64,000 nt of DNA from Amycolatopsis thermophila (GCF_030814215.1 NZ_JAUSUT010000001.1:4712001-4776000); one strand, 5' to 3'; counted from the stretch's first letter, positions 16,310-24,580 are shown. Made by a program: numbers and translations. The notes: a model not told the origin generated them from the letters alone.

Positions 16310-17134
16310 GTGCGACTCGGTGTGAACGTTCCGAACTTCGGGCCCGGCACCGACCCCGGCGTCCTGCGCGACTGGGGCCGGACGGTCGAGGGCCTGGGCT
16401 ACGACCTGCTGATGGTGTCCGACCACGTGGTGATCACGCCCGACGTGGCCGAGCAGTACCCGGCGCCGTTCTACGAGCCGTTCACGACGTTGTCGTGGTT
16501 CGCGGGGGTCACCGAGCGGATCCGGCTCGGCACGACCGTCCTCGTGCTGCCCTACCGGCACCCCCTGCTGACGGCGCGGATGGCGGCGAACCTGAACGCG
16601 TTGAGCGGTGGGCGGCTCGTGCTGGGGGTCGGGGTCGGCTGGGCGCGGCAGGAGTTCGCGGCCCTGGACGTTCCGTTCGACCGGCGCGGCGCGCTGACCG
16701 ACGAGTACCTGGACGCGATCCGGGCGGCGTGGGGCGAGAACGACCGGGTCCCCCTGTGGATCGGCGGGAACAGCCAGGCGGCTCTGCGGCGGGCCGTGCG
16801 CCTGGGCGAGCCGTGGCACCCGCTGCGGTTCACCCTGACCTGGTACCGCCGGATGCTGGGCCGGTTGAAGGAGCTGGCCGACGAGAGCGGACGGCCGGTG
16901 CCCGGGCTCGTCCCGCGGATCGTGCTGCGCCTGACGGACACGCCCGTGCACGACCCCGAGCGGCGAGCCGGGGAGGGCACGATCGAGCAGGTCACCGCCG
17001 ACCTCGAAGAGCTCGAGACGCTCGGCGCCGGGACGGTGGTGCTGGACCCGTTCGGCGGAGACCCGGAGGAAACGACGCGGCCGCAGGCCGCCTGGCAGGC
17101 GCTGGCGACGGTCCGCGCCCACGTGGAGGTTTGA
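16310..17134 (+). CDS. LLM class flavin- or F420-dependent oxidoreductase
   Basis: A 274-residue luciferase-like TIM-barrel protein. NVPNFGPGTDPGVLRDWGRTVEGLGYD at the N-terminus, ERIRLGTTVLVLPYRHPLL and LSGGRLVLGVGVGWARQEF are the standard LLM blocks. Such enzymes use FMNH2 or F420H2; the actinobacterial context and this sequence type favour F420, as inference. The GTG at 16310 is the first codon compatible with the N-terminal motif and no ribosome-binding site is visible, so the message may be leaderless. Its stop overlaps the deaminase start by one base. Confidence 0.85.
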   Translation: MRLGVNVPNFGPGTDPGVLRDWGRTVEGLGYDLLMVSDHVVITPDVAEQYPAPFYEPFTTLSWFAGVTERIRLGTTVLVLPYRHPLLTARMAANLNALSGGRLVLGVGVGWARQEFAALDVPFDRRGALTDEYLDAIRAAWGENDRVPLWIGGNSQAALRRAVRLGEPWHPLRFTLTWYRRMLGRLKELADESGRPVPGLVPRIVLRLTDTPVHDPERRAGEGTIEQVTADLEELETLGAGTVVLDPFGGDPEETTRPQAAWQALATVRAHVEV

Positions 17135-17559
17135 TGGAAGAGAAGTACCTGCGGCGCGCGATCGAGCTGGCCGCCGAGGCGCGCGAGTCGGGCAACCCGC
17201 CGTTCGGATCGCTGCTGGTGGGCCCGGACGGGCAGATCCTCGCCGAGGAGCGCAACACCACGATCACCGACCGGGACATCTCGGCCCACCCCGAGCAGAA
17301 ACTGGCCCGGTGGGCGGCGCGCGAGCTGGAGCCGGAAACCGCGGCGGCCACCACGATGTACACCAGCTGCCAGCCGTGCGGGATGTGCGCCGGTGCGCTG
17401 GCGCGGTCCGGGCTGGGGCGGGTGGTGTTCGCGCTGTCCGGGGAGCAGCTGGAGAGCCTGAAGGAACCGACCGCGCCGGTCGTGGCGAGGCCGGTGCCGC
17501 AGGACGGGCCGTTCCTGTTCGACGAGGCGCGGGTGCCCGTGGAGGGCTACTACCGCTGA
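17134..17559 (+). CDS. Cytidine/deoxycytidylate deaminase superfamily protein
   Basis: A 141-residue zinc deaminase of the guanine/nucleoside deaminase branch. The zinc motif TSCQPCGMCAGAL (PCxxC) is intact. The first metal-binding motif reads SAHPEQK, so the usual HAE is HPE, keeping both the zinc His and the catalytic Glu. NPPFGSLLVGPDGQIL matches the family N-terminus. It is translationally coupled to the LLM enzyme by a one-base overlap, suggesting a joint step in breakdown of a nitrogen heterocycle. That is inference; the substrate could be guanine, cytosine or another amino-purine. Confidence 0.85.
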   Translation: MEEKYLRRAIELAAEARESGNPPFGSLLVGPDGQILAEERNTTITDRDISAHPEQKLARWAARELEPETAAATTMYTSCQPCGMCAGALARSGLGRVVFALSGEQLESLKEPTAPVVARPVPQDGPFLFDEARVPVEGYYR

Positions 17560-17640
17560 CGGTTGGTCGCGGCCGGGTCGACGCGGCCGCTGTCCCGGTT
17601 CTTCCCGGTGACGGGCGCGCGGGTGGTGGCCGCCGGCGGC

Positions 17641-18082
17641 CGGGACTCACGGTGATTTCGTGGCGGGATCGGTTCGGCGTGCGCGGGTACGGCTCGTCTG
17701 GCGTCGCCGCCCGTGTCGGCAGGTAGGCGCTGGCCGCCTCGGCGGCTACCTCGGGGAACCACCGGTCGCCCTTGTCGGCCACCTCGATGCCGGCACCCAG
17801 TCGCGCGGGCGCGGCGCGAGCGCGGATGGCGACCGCCGGAACCGGGACTCGCCGTGATTTCGTGCCCGGATCAGTTCGGCGTCTGTGTTCCGGTTGGTTG
17901 GGCGTCGCCGCCCGTGTCGGCAGGTGGGGGCCGGCCGCCTCGGCGGCCACCTCGGGGAACCGCCGGTTGCCCTCGCCGGCCACCCCGATGCGCGCCGTCC
18001 GGTCGCGCGGGCGCGGCGAGAACGAGGATGGCGACCGCCGGAACCGGGACTCGCCGTGATTTCGTGCCCGGATCGGTTCGGC
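17641..18082. repeat. 202-bp intergenic direct repeat, about 2.2 copies
   Basis: CGGGACTC followed by GTGATTTCGTG and GTTCGGC begins at 17641, 17843 and 18045, exactly 202 bp apart each time. The first two units are roughly 80% alike by eye along their whole length; the third is broken off after about 40 bp. 202 is not a multiple of three, so this is not coding. Open frames crossing it are frame shadows. The spacer from 17560 to 17640 has no other recognisable feature. Confidence 0.88.
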
Positions 18083-18118
18083 ATGCGCGTTCCGCTCCGG
18101 AGCGGCTATCATGGAGGA

Positions 18119-18170
18119 GGCGTCGTTCTCCCAGTGACCCCCAGGCTGGTCGAGAACGACGCCCCTTTTT
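18119..18170 (+). terminator. Strong intrinsic terminator or short structured RNA
   Basis: GGCGTCGTTCTC (18119-18130) and GAGAACGACGCC (18152-18163) form a perfect 12-bp stem. The 21-nt loop holds a further CCAG/CTGG pair, and TTTTT follows at 18166-18170. It lies 560 bp after the deaminase gene and just before the Gfo/Idh promoter. A canonical U-tract terminator is unusual in such GC-rich DNA, so it may end a small RNA or an attenuated leader. Confidence 0.75.
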
Positions 18171-18175
18171 GGTGC

Positions 18176-18205
18176 TTGACTTTTGTTCGCCGTAATCATT
18201 AGATG
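18176..18205 (+). promoter_or_regulatory. Putative promoter of the Gfo/Idh gene
   Basis: TTGACT at 18176-18181 matches the -35 consensus, and TAGATG at 18200-18205 is a plausible actinobacterial -10 at 18-bp spacing. This is the most AT-rich stretch of the area and follows the terminator directly. The start codon is 39 bp further on. Confidence 0.5.
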
Positions 18206-18243
18206 AGTACGGTAGTGCAGAAGAACGGCCAGCAGGGGGAGAA

Positions 18244-19323
18244 GTGGCGAACGAGCCGTTGCGGGCCGGCATCATCGGCGCGGGCTTCATCGGAGCGGTG
18301 CACGCCCGCGCGGTGCGCACCCTCGGGCAGGACCTCGTGGCGGTCGCCGCGTCCACGCCCAGCCGCTCGCGCGAAGCCGCGGCGGCGCTCGGTGCCCGGA
18401 CCGCCGTCGACACGGCGGAGGAGCTGGCCGCCTCCCCGGACGTCGACGTCGTCCACATCTGCACGCCGAACGCCCTGCACGCACCGCTGACCCGCGTCGC
18501 TCTGGCGGCGGGCAAGCACGTCGTCCTGGAGAAGCCGGTCGGGATGAGCACCGGCGAGGTCGCCGACCTCGAACAACGGTGGCGCGACACCGACCGCGTG
18601 GTGGCCGTTCCCTTCGCCTACCGCTTCTACCCGGTGGTGCGCGAGGTGCGGGAGCGGGTGCGCGGTGAGCGGATCCGGCTGATCCACGGGCAGTACCTGC
18701 AGGACTGGCTCTCCCGTGACAGCGACACGAACTGGCGCGTCCAGGCCGCGCTCGGCGGGCCGTCGCGCGCGTTCGGGGACATCGGCGTGCACTGGTGCGA
18801 TCTCGCGGAGTTCGTGAGCGGGCAACGGATCGCCCGCGTGCACGCGATCCTGCCGCGCGTGGTGGCGCAACGGGCCGGGGCCGCGGTGGACACCGAGGAC
18901 GCGGCGCTGGTGCAGTTCGAGACCGGTCAGGGCGTGTTCGGCTCGACGGTGATCAGCCAGATCTCGCCCGGCCGGCGCAACCAGCTGCAGCTGCGGATCG
19001 ACACGCCGGACACCGAGTACGCGTTCGACCAGCAGGAGCCGGAGGTCCTGTGGATGGGCCGGCGCGACGGGACGCGGATCCTGCACCGCGGCGACCCCGG
19101 CTTCGGCCCGGACGCCCGGTCCCGCGACCTGGTTCCGGCCGGCCACCCGCAGGGCTACCTGGACAGCTTCACCGGCTTCATCGCCGACGCCTACGCCGCG
19201 ATGCGCGGCGGGCGGCCCGAGGGGCTGCCGACCCTGGCCGACGGTGCCCGCGCGGCGGCGATCACCGAGGCGGTGCTCGAGTCCGCGCGGCGGCGCGACT
19301 GGGTGGAGGTCACGCCCGGTTGA
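18244..19323 (+). CDS. Gfo/Idh/MocA family oxidoreductase
   Basis: A 359-residue NAD(P)-dependent sugar or cyclitol dehydrogenase. The N-terminal GIIGAGFIGAVHARAV is the Rossmann motif (residues 9-24). HICTPNALHAPLT and LEKPVGMS (residues about 80-105) are the family's conserved EKP block, and GDIGVHWCDLAEF supplies the catalytic Asp and His. The GTG at 18244 follows CAGGGGGA. A ROK regulator follows after 47 bp, which fits a sugar-responsive unit. The substrate (inositol, glucose or another sugar) cannot be read. Confidence 0.9.
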   Translation: MANEPLRAGIIGAGFIGAVHARAVRTLGQDLVAVAASTPSRSREAAAALGARTAVDTAEELAASPDVDVVHICTPNALHAPLTRVALAAGKHVVLEKPVGMSTGEVADLEQRWRDTDRVVAVPFAYRFYPVVREVRERVRGERIRLIHGQYLQDWLSRDSDTNWRVQAALGGPSRAFGDIGVHWCDLAEFVSGQRIARVHAILPRVVAQRAGAAVDTEDAALVQFETGQGVFGSTVISQISPGRRNQLQLRIDTPDTEYAFDQQEPEVLWMGRRDGTRILHRGDPGFGPDARSRDLVPAGHPQGYLDSFTGFIADAYAAMRGGRPEGLPTLADGARAAAITEAVLESARRRDWVEVTPG

Positions 19324-19370
19324 CCCCGGGTTTGGTACGAATTCCGGGTAGTGCGAGCGAAGGGACCGCC

Positions 19371-20633
19371 GTGACCGCAACCATCCCGTCCGACCAGCTC
19401 GACGATCTGGTCCAGGTGCTCGACCTGGTGCGCTCCGGCGCCGCGCGGACCCGGCCCGAACTGGGCAGACGGTCGGGGCTCGGGCGGACGGTCATCAGCC
19501 AGCGCGTCGGTCACCTGATGCGCGCCGGGTTGCTGGAGGACGGCGAGCTGGGCCCGTCCAGCGGCGGGCGCGCGCCGCGCGAGCTGCGGTTCCGGTCCGG
19601 CGCCGGGGTGATCCTCACCGCCGAGCTGGGCGCGACCAGCGTCAGCGCCGGGCTCACCGACCTGGCCGGGTCCCTGCTGGCGCAGCGCACCGAGCCGTCC
19701 GACGTCGCCCGCGGGCCGGAACCCGTGCTGGCGCAGGTCGACGCGCTGTTCGACGAGCTGCTGGCCACGCGGCCGGACGCGCCGGTGTGGGGGGTCGGCA
19801 TCGGGCTGCCCGGGCCGGTCGAGTTCGCCACCGGGCGGCCGAGCGCGCCACCGATCATGCCCGGCTGGGACGGCTACCCGGTGCGCGACCACTTCGCCCG
19901 ACGGCACGGCGCGCCGGTGTGGGTGGACAACGAGGTCAACGCCATGACGCTGGGCGAGTTCCGGGCGGGCGCGGCGGCCGGGGTGCGTGACTACCTGTAC
20001 GTGAAGATCGGCACCGGGATCGGGGCCGGGCTGATCTCGGGCGGGCACCTGCACCGGGGCAGCCAGGGGTGCGCCGGCGACATCGGGCACACGGCGGCGC
20101 GCATCGACACGACGGTGGTGTGCCGGTGCGGCAACATCGGCTGCCTGGAAGCGCTTGCGGGCGGCGCGGCGCTGGCGCGGGACGGCGAGATCGCCGCGAA
20201 GGACGGCAGCAGCCAGGTCCTCGCCGAGCGTCTGGCGGACAACGGCACGATCACCGCGGAGGACGTGACGTGGGCGGCGCAGAACGGTGACCGGGCGGCG
20301 CTCGAGCTGATCCAGCGGGCGGGGCGCCTGATCGGGGACCAGCTGGCGATGCTGGTGTCGTTCTTCAACCCGTCGCTGCTGCTGATCGGCGGCGGCGTGG
20401 CCGGCGCGGGCGACCACCTGCTCGCCACGATCCGCGAGGTGATCTACGGACGATCCCTCCCCCTGGCGACGCGCGACCTGCGGATCGTGCGCTCGTCACT
20501 CGGCGACCAGGCCGGGGTGGTGGGCGCGGCGTTCATGGTGCTGGACGAGCTGTTCAAACGGGACCGGTTGGCACGGTGGATCGACGCCGGCAGCCCCGCG
20601 GGACTGCCGGAGCTGACCGAGCCGGCGGCCTGA
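19371..20633 (+). CDS. ROK family transcriptional regulator/sugar kinase-like
   Basis: A 420-residue protein with an N-terminal winged helix (TRPELGRRSGLGRTVISQRVGHL, about residues 26-48) fused to a ROK domain. The ROK part shows ELGATSVSAGL (nucleotide loop), WVDNEVNAMTLGE (with the catalytic-type Asp), GTGIGAGLI and the zinc motif CRCGNIGCLEA. NagC/XylR-type ROK proteins bind sugars and repress sugar genes. It probably controls the preceding dehydrogenase. I chose GTG 19371 because GAAGGGA sits 7 bp before it. Confidence 0.88.
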   Translation: MTATIPSDQLDDLVQVLDLVRSGAARTRPELGRRSGLGRTVISQRVGHLMRAGLLEDGELGPSSGGRAPRELRFRSGAGVILTAELGATSVSAGLTDLAGSLLAQRTEPSDVARGPEPVLAQVDALFDELLATRPDAPVWGVGIGLPGPVEFATGRPSAPPIMPGWDGYPVRDHFARRHGAPVWVDNEVNAMTLGEFRAGAAAGVRDYLYVKIGTGIGAGLISGGHLHRGSQGCAGDIGHTAARIDTTVVCRCGNIGCLEALAGGAALARDGEIAAKDGSSQVLAERLADNGTITAEDVTWAAQNGDRAALELIQRAGRLIGDQLAMLVSFFNPSLLLIGGGVAGAGDHLLATIREVIYGRSLPLATRDLRIVRSSLGDQAGVVGAAFMVLDELFKRDRLARWIDAGSPAGLPELTEPAA

Positions 20634-20664
20634 CGCGGAGGTCCTGACCGCACCGGAAACCCCC

Positions 20665-20711
20665 AAAAAAAAGCGGTGTGCCCGGTCCCCCGAAGGGAAC
20701 CGGGCACACCG
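20665..20711 (-). terminator. Rho-independent terminator of the cold-shock gene
   Basis: Read on the minus strand, a 12-bp perfect stem (20675-20686 with 20699-20710, extendable by one pair) with a 12-nt loop is followed by eight U residues (the A-run 20665-20672). It begins 13 bp after the cold-shock gene stop and is a textbook intrinsic terminator. Confidence 0.9.
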
Positions 20712-20723
20712 GAGCTCGTGGTG

Positions 20724-20924
20724 TCAGACGATGCTGACGCGGCTCGCCTGGGGGCCCTTGGCTCCCTGCGTGATTTCGAAGGTCACCTGCTGGTTCTCCT
20801 CGAGGCTGCGGAAGCCGTTGCCGTCGATCTCCGAGTAGTGGACGAAGACGTCCGGGCCGCTCTCCTGAGCGATGAAGCCGAAGCCCTTCTCGGCGTTGAA
20901 CCACTTCACGGTGCCCTGTGCCAT
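20724..20924 (-). CDS. cspA: Cold-shock protein, CspA family
   Basis: A 66-residue single cold-shock domain. It carries both RNA-binding motifs, RNP1 KGFGFI and RNP2 VFVHYSEI, and the [14 protein letters not shown] start typical of actinobacterial Csp proteins. It binds single-stranded RNA/DNA as a chaperone. It has its own U-tract terminator and a GGAGAAAC ribosome-binding site. The neighbouring small-protein and desaturase genes lie upstream on the same strand with an 18-bp gap. A link between cold shock and membrane desaturation is plausible. Confidence 0.95.
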   Translation of the reverse strand: MAQGTVKWFNAEKGFGFIAQESGPDVFVHYSEIDGNGFRSLEENQQVTFEITQGAKGPQASRVSIV

Positions 20925-20942
20925 GTGTTTCTCCTTGATTTT

Positions 20943-21143
20943 CTAACTGTGGGCGGTTGCCCTGTTGGTCAGCCCGAGCATGTCGAGCAGCTCTCGGCAG
21001 TCCTGGACGTCCAGCGCGTGGTCGGCGACCGTGCGCGCGGCCCGGTGGTTCGCGAGCGCCTCGCCGTGCGCCATGCGGGCGCGGGCCTCGGCGATCGGAC
21101 CGGTTTCGGGTTGCGCCTGCGTGGCGTGCCGGGCCCAGGTCAT
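20943..21143 (-). CDS. Small helical protein coupled to the desaturase
   Basis: A 66-residue protein rich in Ala, Arg and His, predicted largely helical (RARMAHGEALANHRAARTVADHALDVQDCRELLDMLGL). Its ATG overlaps the stop of the fatty-acid desaturase by 4 nt (ATGA), so it is almost certainly translated with it. I do not recognise a named family. Possible roles are a small partner or regulator of the desaturase; that is inference from coupling alone. Confidence 0.65.
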   Translation of the reverse strand: MTWARHATQAQPETGPIAEARARMAHGEALANHRAARTVADHALDVQDCRELLDMLGLTNRATAHS

Positions 21144-22102
21144 GGTGATCCCTTCGGTTGGACGGGTGTCTTCACGGCCAGCCGGGCCAGCCGTTGCTCG
21201 GTGGGCCAGCGCACCTGCCAGGCCCAGCCGAGTCGTTCGAACGCCCAGATCACGCGGGCGGACACGTCGATCTGCCCCCGCCGCACGCCGTGCCGCGCGC
21301 AGGTCGGGTCGGCGTGGTGCGAGTTGTGCCACGACTCGCCCATCGACAGGATCGCCAGCGGCCAGAAGTTGGCCGACCGGTCGCGGCTGGCGAACGGGCG
21401 GTCGCCGATCATGTGGCAGATCGAGTTGACCGACCAGGTCACGTGGTGCTGGAACGAAACCCGTGCCAGCCCGGCCCACAGGAACCCGGTCAGCGCGCCC
21501 CACCACGACAGCGTGGCCAGCCCGCCGATCAGCGCCGGCAACAGCACCGACAGCGAAACCCACAGCGGGAACAACCGATCCACCGCGCGAATGTCCTTGT
21601 CAGCGGCCAGATCCGGCGCGAAACGCTCCACATTGGTGCGATCGCGGCCGAACAGCCACCCCATGTGCGCGTGCCAGAAACCCTTGGCCAGCGCGGCCGG
21701 TGAGGTGCCGAACAGCCACGGCGAGTGCGGATCGCCCGCCCGGTCGGAGAACGCGTGGTGGCGGCGGTGGTCGGCGACCCAGCCGAGCACCGGTCCCTGC
21801 GCGGCCATGCTCCCCGCGATCGCCAGCGCGATCCGGAGTGGACGGTTGGCGCGGAACGCGCCGTGCGTGAAGTACCGGTGGTATCCGATGGTGATGCCCA
21901 AAGTGGACACCGTGTAGAACCCGGCGGCGACCGCGAGGTCGAGCCAGCTCAGGCCCCATCCCCAGAACAGGGGCACGGCCGCGATCAGCGCGGCGAAGGG
22001 GATGATCAGGAACGCCCGGATGATCACCATTTCGGCCATCGAGGCGGGTTGGGACAACAGGGGCTTGGGCGCGGGGGGCGCGGCGGAAGCCGTTGAGCTC
22101 AA
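21140..22102 (-). CDS. Acyl-CoA desaturase (delta-9 type, membrane-bound)
   Basis: A protein of about 320 residues with the three histidine boxes of membrane di-iron desaturases: HRYFTH, HRRHH and HNSHH. Four hydrophobic segments surround them (residues about 35-75 and 165-200). It inserts a double bond into fatty acyl-CoA or phospholipid acyl chains at the membrane. I favour a TTG start at 22102, with GAGAAG 7 bp upstream; an ATG at 22180 would add 26 residues without a good ribosome-binding site. The downstream small gene and cspA are on the same strand, consistent with membrane fluidity control. Confidence 0.85.
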   Translation of the reverse strand: MSSTASAAPPAPKPLLSQPASMAEMVIIRAFLIIPFAALIAAVPLFWGWGLSWLDLAVAAGFYTVSTLGITIGYHRYFTHGAFRANRPLRIALAIAGSMAAQGPVLGWVADHRRHHAFSDRAGDPHSPWLFGTSPAALAKGFWHAHMGWLFGRDRTNVERFAPDLAADKDIRAVDRLFPLWVSLSVLLPALIGGLATLSWWGALTGFLWAGLARVSFQHHVTWSVNSICHMIGDRPFASRDRSANFWPLAILSMGESWHNSHHADPTCARHGVRRGQIDVSARVIWAFERLGWAWQVRWPTEQRLARLAVKTPVQPKGSP

Positions 22103-22318
22103 AAAGGAACTTCTCTCGTGGAGGATCAACCGGCAGCCCGGTGTTTCGTTTTTCCTCGTCCAGCGCCGGACGCTGAACATCGTGGGGACTGCTGGACGAA
22201 CTGAAGGGAACGAAACCGGCCCGGTTGCCAGCCTGCGATTAACTCCCGACAAGAGTGACACTACCGTACCCGGCCGCTTCCGTCACGGTTCGACCGGGGT
22301 GCCTGGCAAGCTGGCCCG

Positions 22319-23432
22319 ATGATCGTCCTCGCCGTGGTCGCACTCCTGGCCTGGTCGTGGCTGGCCGCGACCGGGTTCTGGCGCACCGGGCAGCGGCTGC
22401 CGCCCCGCAGGCCGCCCGCGACCTGGCCGAGTGTGGCGATCGTGGTGCCCGCGCGGGACGAGGCCGCCGTCCTGCCGGACACCCTGCCCACGCTGCTCGC
22501 CCAGCGTTACCCCGGCCCGCTGCGCCTGGTCCTCGTCGACGACGGCAGCACCGACGGCACCGCGGACCTCGCCCGCGAGCTGGGCGGCGCCCGGGTCACG
22601 ATCACCGCATCGGGTGAGCGTCCGGACGGCTGGACGGGCAAGCCCTGGGCGCTCGCCCGCGGGGTCGAGGTCGCCGGCGAGGTCGACTGGCTGCTGTTCA
22701 CCGACGCCGACATCGCTGCACGGCCCGGATTCGCTCACCGCGATGGTCGAGGCCGCGGGCGAGCGGGACCTGGTGTCCCAGATGGCGGTCCTGCGGACCC
22801 GCACCGTGTGGGAACGACTCGTGGTTCCCGCGTTCGTGTACTTCTTCGCGATGCTCTACCCGTTCCACCGGGTGAACGGACCCGGTCGCACGGCGGCCGC
22901 GGCGGGCGGCTGCTGCCTGGTGCGGCGGACGGCGCTGGAGCGGGCCGGGGGAGTGGCCGCGATCCGCGGGGCGGTCATCGACGATGTCGCGCTCGGCCGG
23001 GCGGTCAAGCGCGCCGGGGGCCGTGTCTGGCTCGGGTTGGCCGACGACGTGCGGAGCGTGCGCCCGTACCCCACGCTGGGATCGTTGTGGCGCATGATCG
23101 CCCGCAGTGCGTACACGCAGTTGCGGCACTCGGTGGTGTTGCTCGCCGGGACGGTGCTGGGCCTGGCCGTGGTGTTCCTCGCGCCACCGGTGCTGACGGT
23201 CGCGGGCCTCGGGCAGCCGTGGGTGCTGGTGCCGGCGCTCGCGGCGTGGGTGCTGATGACGGTCACGTTCGTCCCGATGCTGCGGTACTACGGGCAGCCG
23301 TGGCCGGCCGCGCTGCTGCTGCCGGTCACCGCGACGCTGTACCTGCTGATGACCGTCGACTCGGCCGTGCGGCACTGGCGCGGCCGCGGCGCCGCGTGGA
23401 AGGGGCGCAGCTATTCGCGTGAGCGCGGATGA
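22319..23432 (+). pseudogene. Frameshifted glycosyltransferase family 2 (HpnB-like)
   Basis: Two overlapping frames together encode one GT2 protein of about 370 residues. The first (from 22319) has a membrane anchor, VVPARDEAAVLPDTLPTLL, VDDGSTDGTAD and FTDADIA. The second frame continues PDSLTAMVEAAGERDLVSQMAVL and ends with three transmembrane segments and RSYSRERG. A single extra base at about 22717-22720 (after GACATCGCT) breaks the frame; removing one base restores the normal DADI-x-GPDSL transition. The architecture matches the hopanoid-associated HpnB group. Either the gene is inactivated or there is a sequencing error. The remainder looks intact, so decay would be recent. Confidence 0.85.
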
Positions 23433-23475
23433 TCGCGGGTACGGTCGACACGACCCCGGAACGAGGAGAAGCACC

Positions 23476-23718
23476 ATGGCCGACCAGGACATCATCGCCA
23501 ACATCGACAAGCTGATCGCCGAGGAGCACGAGCTGCGGTCACGTTCGGTCGGCGACGGCCTGAGCGACGAGGACCGCACCCGGATGCGCCGGGTCGAGGA
23601 GCAGCTGGACCAGTGCTGGGACCTGCTCCGCCAGCGCCGCGCCGCGCGCGAGTTCGGCGAGAACCCGGACCAGGCGCAGGCCCGGCCGGTCAGCGAGGTG
23701 GAGTCCTACCGGCAGTGA
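23476..23718 (+). CDS. DUF2630 family small protein
   Basis: An 80-residue helical protein beginning ADQDIIANIDKLIAEEHELR and containing DRTRMRRVEEQLDQCWDLLRQRRA, the pattern of the actinobacterial DUF2630 family of unknown function. The charged heptads suggest a short coiled coil. It stands alone behind a GAGGAGAAG ribosome-binding site, 43 bp after the frameshifted glycosyltransferase. Confidence 0.85.
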   Translation: MADQDIIANIDKLIAEEHELRSRSVGDGLSDEDRTRMRRVEEQLDQCWDLLRQRRAAREFGENPDQAQARPVSEVESYRQ

Positions 23719-23727
23719 CACGGTGCC

Positions 23728-23747
23728 GCCCGGGGCTCGCCCCGGGC
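23728..23747 (+). terminator. Hairpin after the DUF2630 gene
   Basis: GCCCGGGGC (23728-23736) and GCCCCGGGC (23739-23747) make a 9-bp stem with a 2-nt spacer (effective loop 4 nt or more), 10 bp after the stop codon. No U-run follows. It sits at the edge of the repeat region, so its identity as a terminator is moderate. Confidence 0.45.
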
Positions 23748-23759
23748 CGGCCGCCGGTG

Positions 23760-24580
23760 CGGTTGACCTGCGGCGCCGGCTGAACCCCGGCCGGGCTTCC
23801 GCGGGGGTGCTGCGGCCGGCGCCGGGGGCCCTGCGCCGGCCGCAGCGGCCGTCAGCGCCCGGCTGGGCGCCCGGCCGGGTGCCCAAGGGGCGAATGTGGT
23901 GTCCCGGGGCCCGGCGCCAGCCGACGGTGCCCGGCGGGCGCCCAAGGGGCGGTGTGGTTGCCCTGGGGCCCCTTCGGCGGCCGGAACCCGGGCCGGGGCG
24001 AGCTTGGGCGGGTCGGATCACGCCCGTGTGCGGAGCGGTGTCCCATGCCCGGTGCTTGAAGCCCGGCGAGCGGCGCCCGCGGAACCCCGGCCGGGCTTCC
24101 GCGGGGGTGCTGCGGTCGCCCCGGGGTGCCCTGCGCCGGCCGTTGCGCCCGGCAGAGCCCGGCTGGGCGCCAACGGGCGGTGTGGTGCCCCGGGGGCCCG
24201 GCGCCAGCCGACGGCGCCCGGCGGGCGCCCGAGGGGTGGTCTGGTTGCCCTGGGGCCCCTTCGGCGGACGGAACCCGGGCCGGGGCGAGCTTGGGCGGAT
24301 CGGATCACGCCCGTGCGCTGAGCGGTGTCCCATGCCCGGTGCTTGAAGCCCGGCGGGAACCCGGGTCGGCTTCCGCGGGGTGCTGCGGTTGCCCCGGGGA
24401 GCCGTGCGCCGGCCGCCGGCGCCCGGCAGAGCCCGGCTGGGCGCCCAAGGGACGGTGTGGTTGCCCGGGGCCCGGCGTCAGCCGCCGCGGGTTGACCTCC
24501 GGCCCCGCCCGGCGCCCGGCCGGGTGCCCGGTGGAACGGCTCGGCTCCACGGCGCGACGCCGGAATACCGGCGCCGCCCC
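23760..24580. repeat. Large GC-rich tandem repeat, about 300/275 bp units, nearly three copies
   Basis: The block starting GAACCCCGGCCGGGCTTCCG occurs at 23782 and 24082 (300 bp apart), and a diverged copy starts at 24357 (275 bp later). Shared landmarks in each unit include CTGCGCCGGCCG, GGTGTGGTTGCC, CGGATCACGCCCGTG and CCCATGCCCGGTGCTTGAAG. The unequal spacing breaks any reading frame, so the Pro/Arg/Gly-rich open frames across it are unlikely to be proteins. The block fills the whole gap between DUF2630 and the flavin reductase. No transposase or inverted ends are visible. Confidence 0.88.

Noticed and set aside
17641-18082. Possible CRISPR array at the 202-bp repeat.
   Set aside because: Units are long, have no short constant repeat with unique spacers, and no cas gene is near.
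23539-24333. Open frames with repeated HRAWDT-type peptides in the 23.7-24.6 kb array.
   Set aside because: The unit spacing changes from 300 to 275 bp, which would shift the frame, and no start with a ribosome-binding site is evident.
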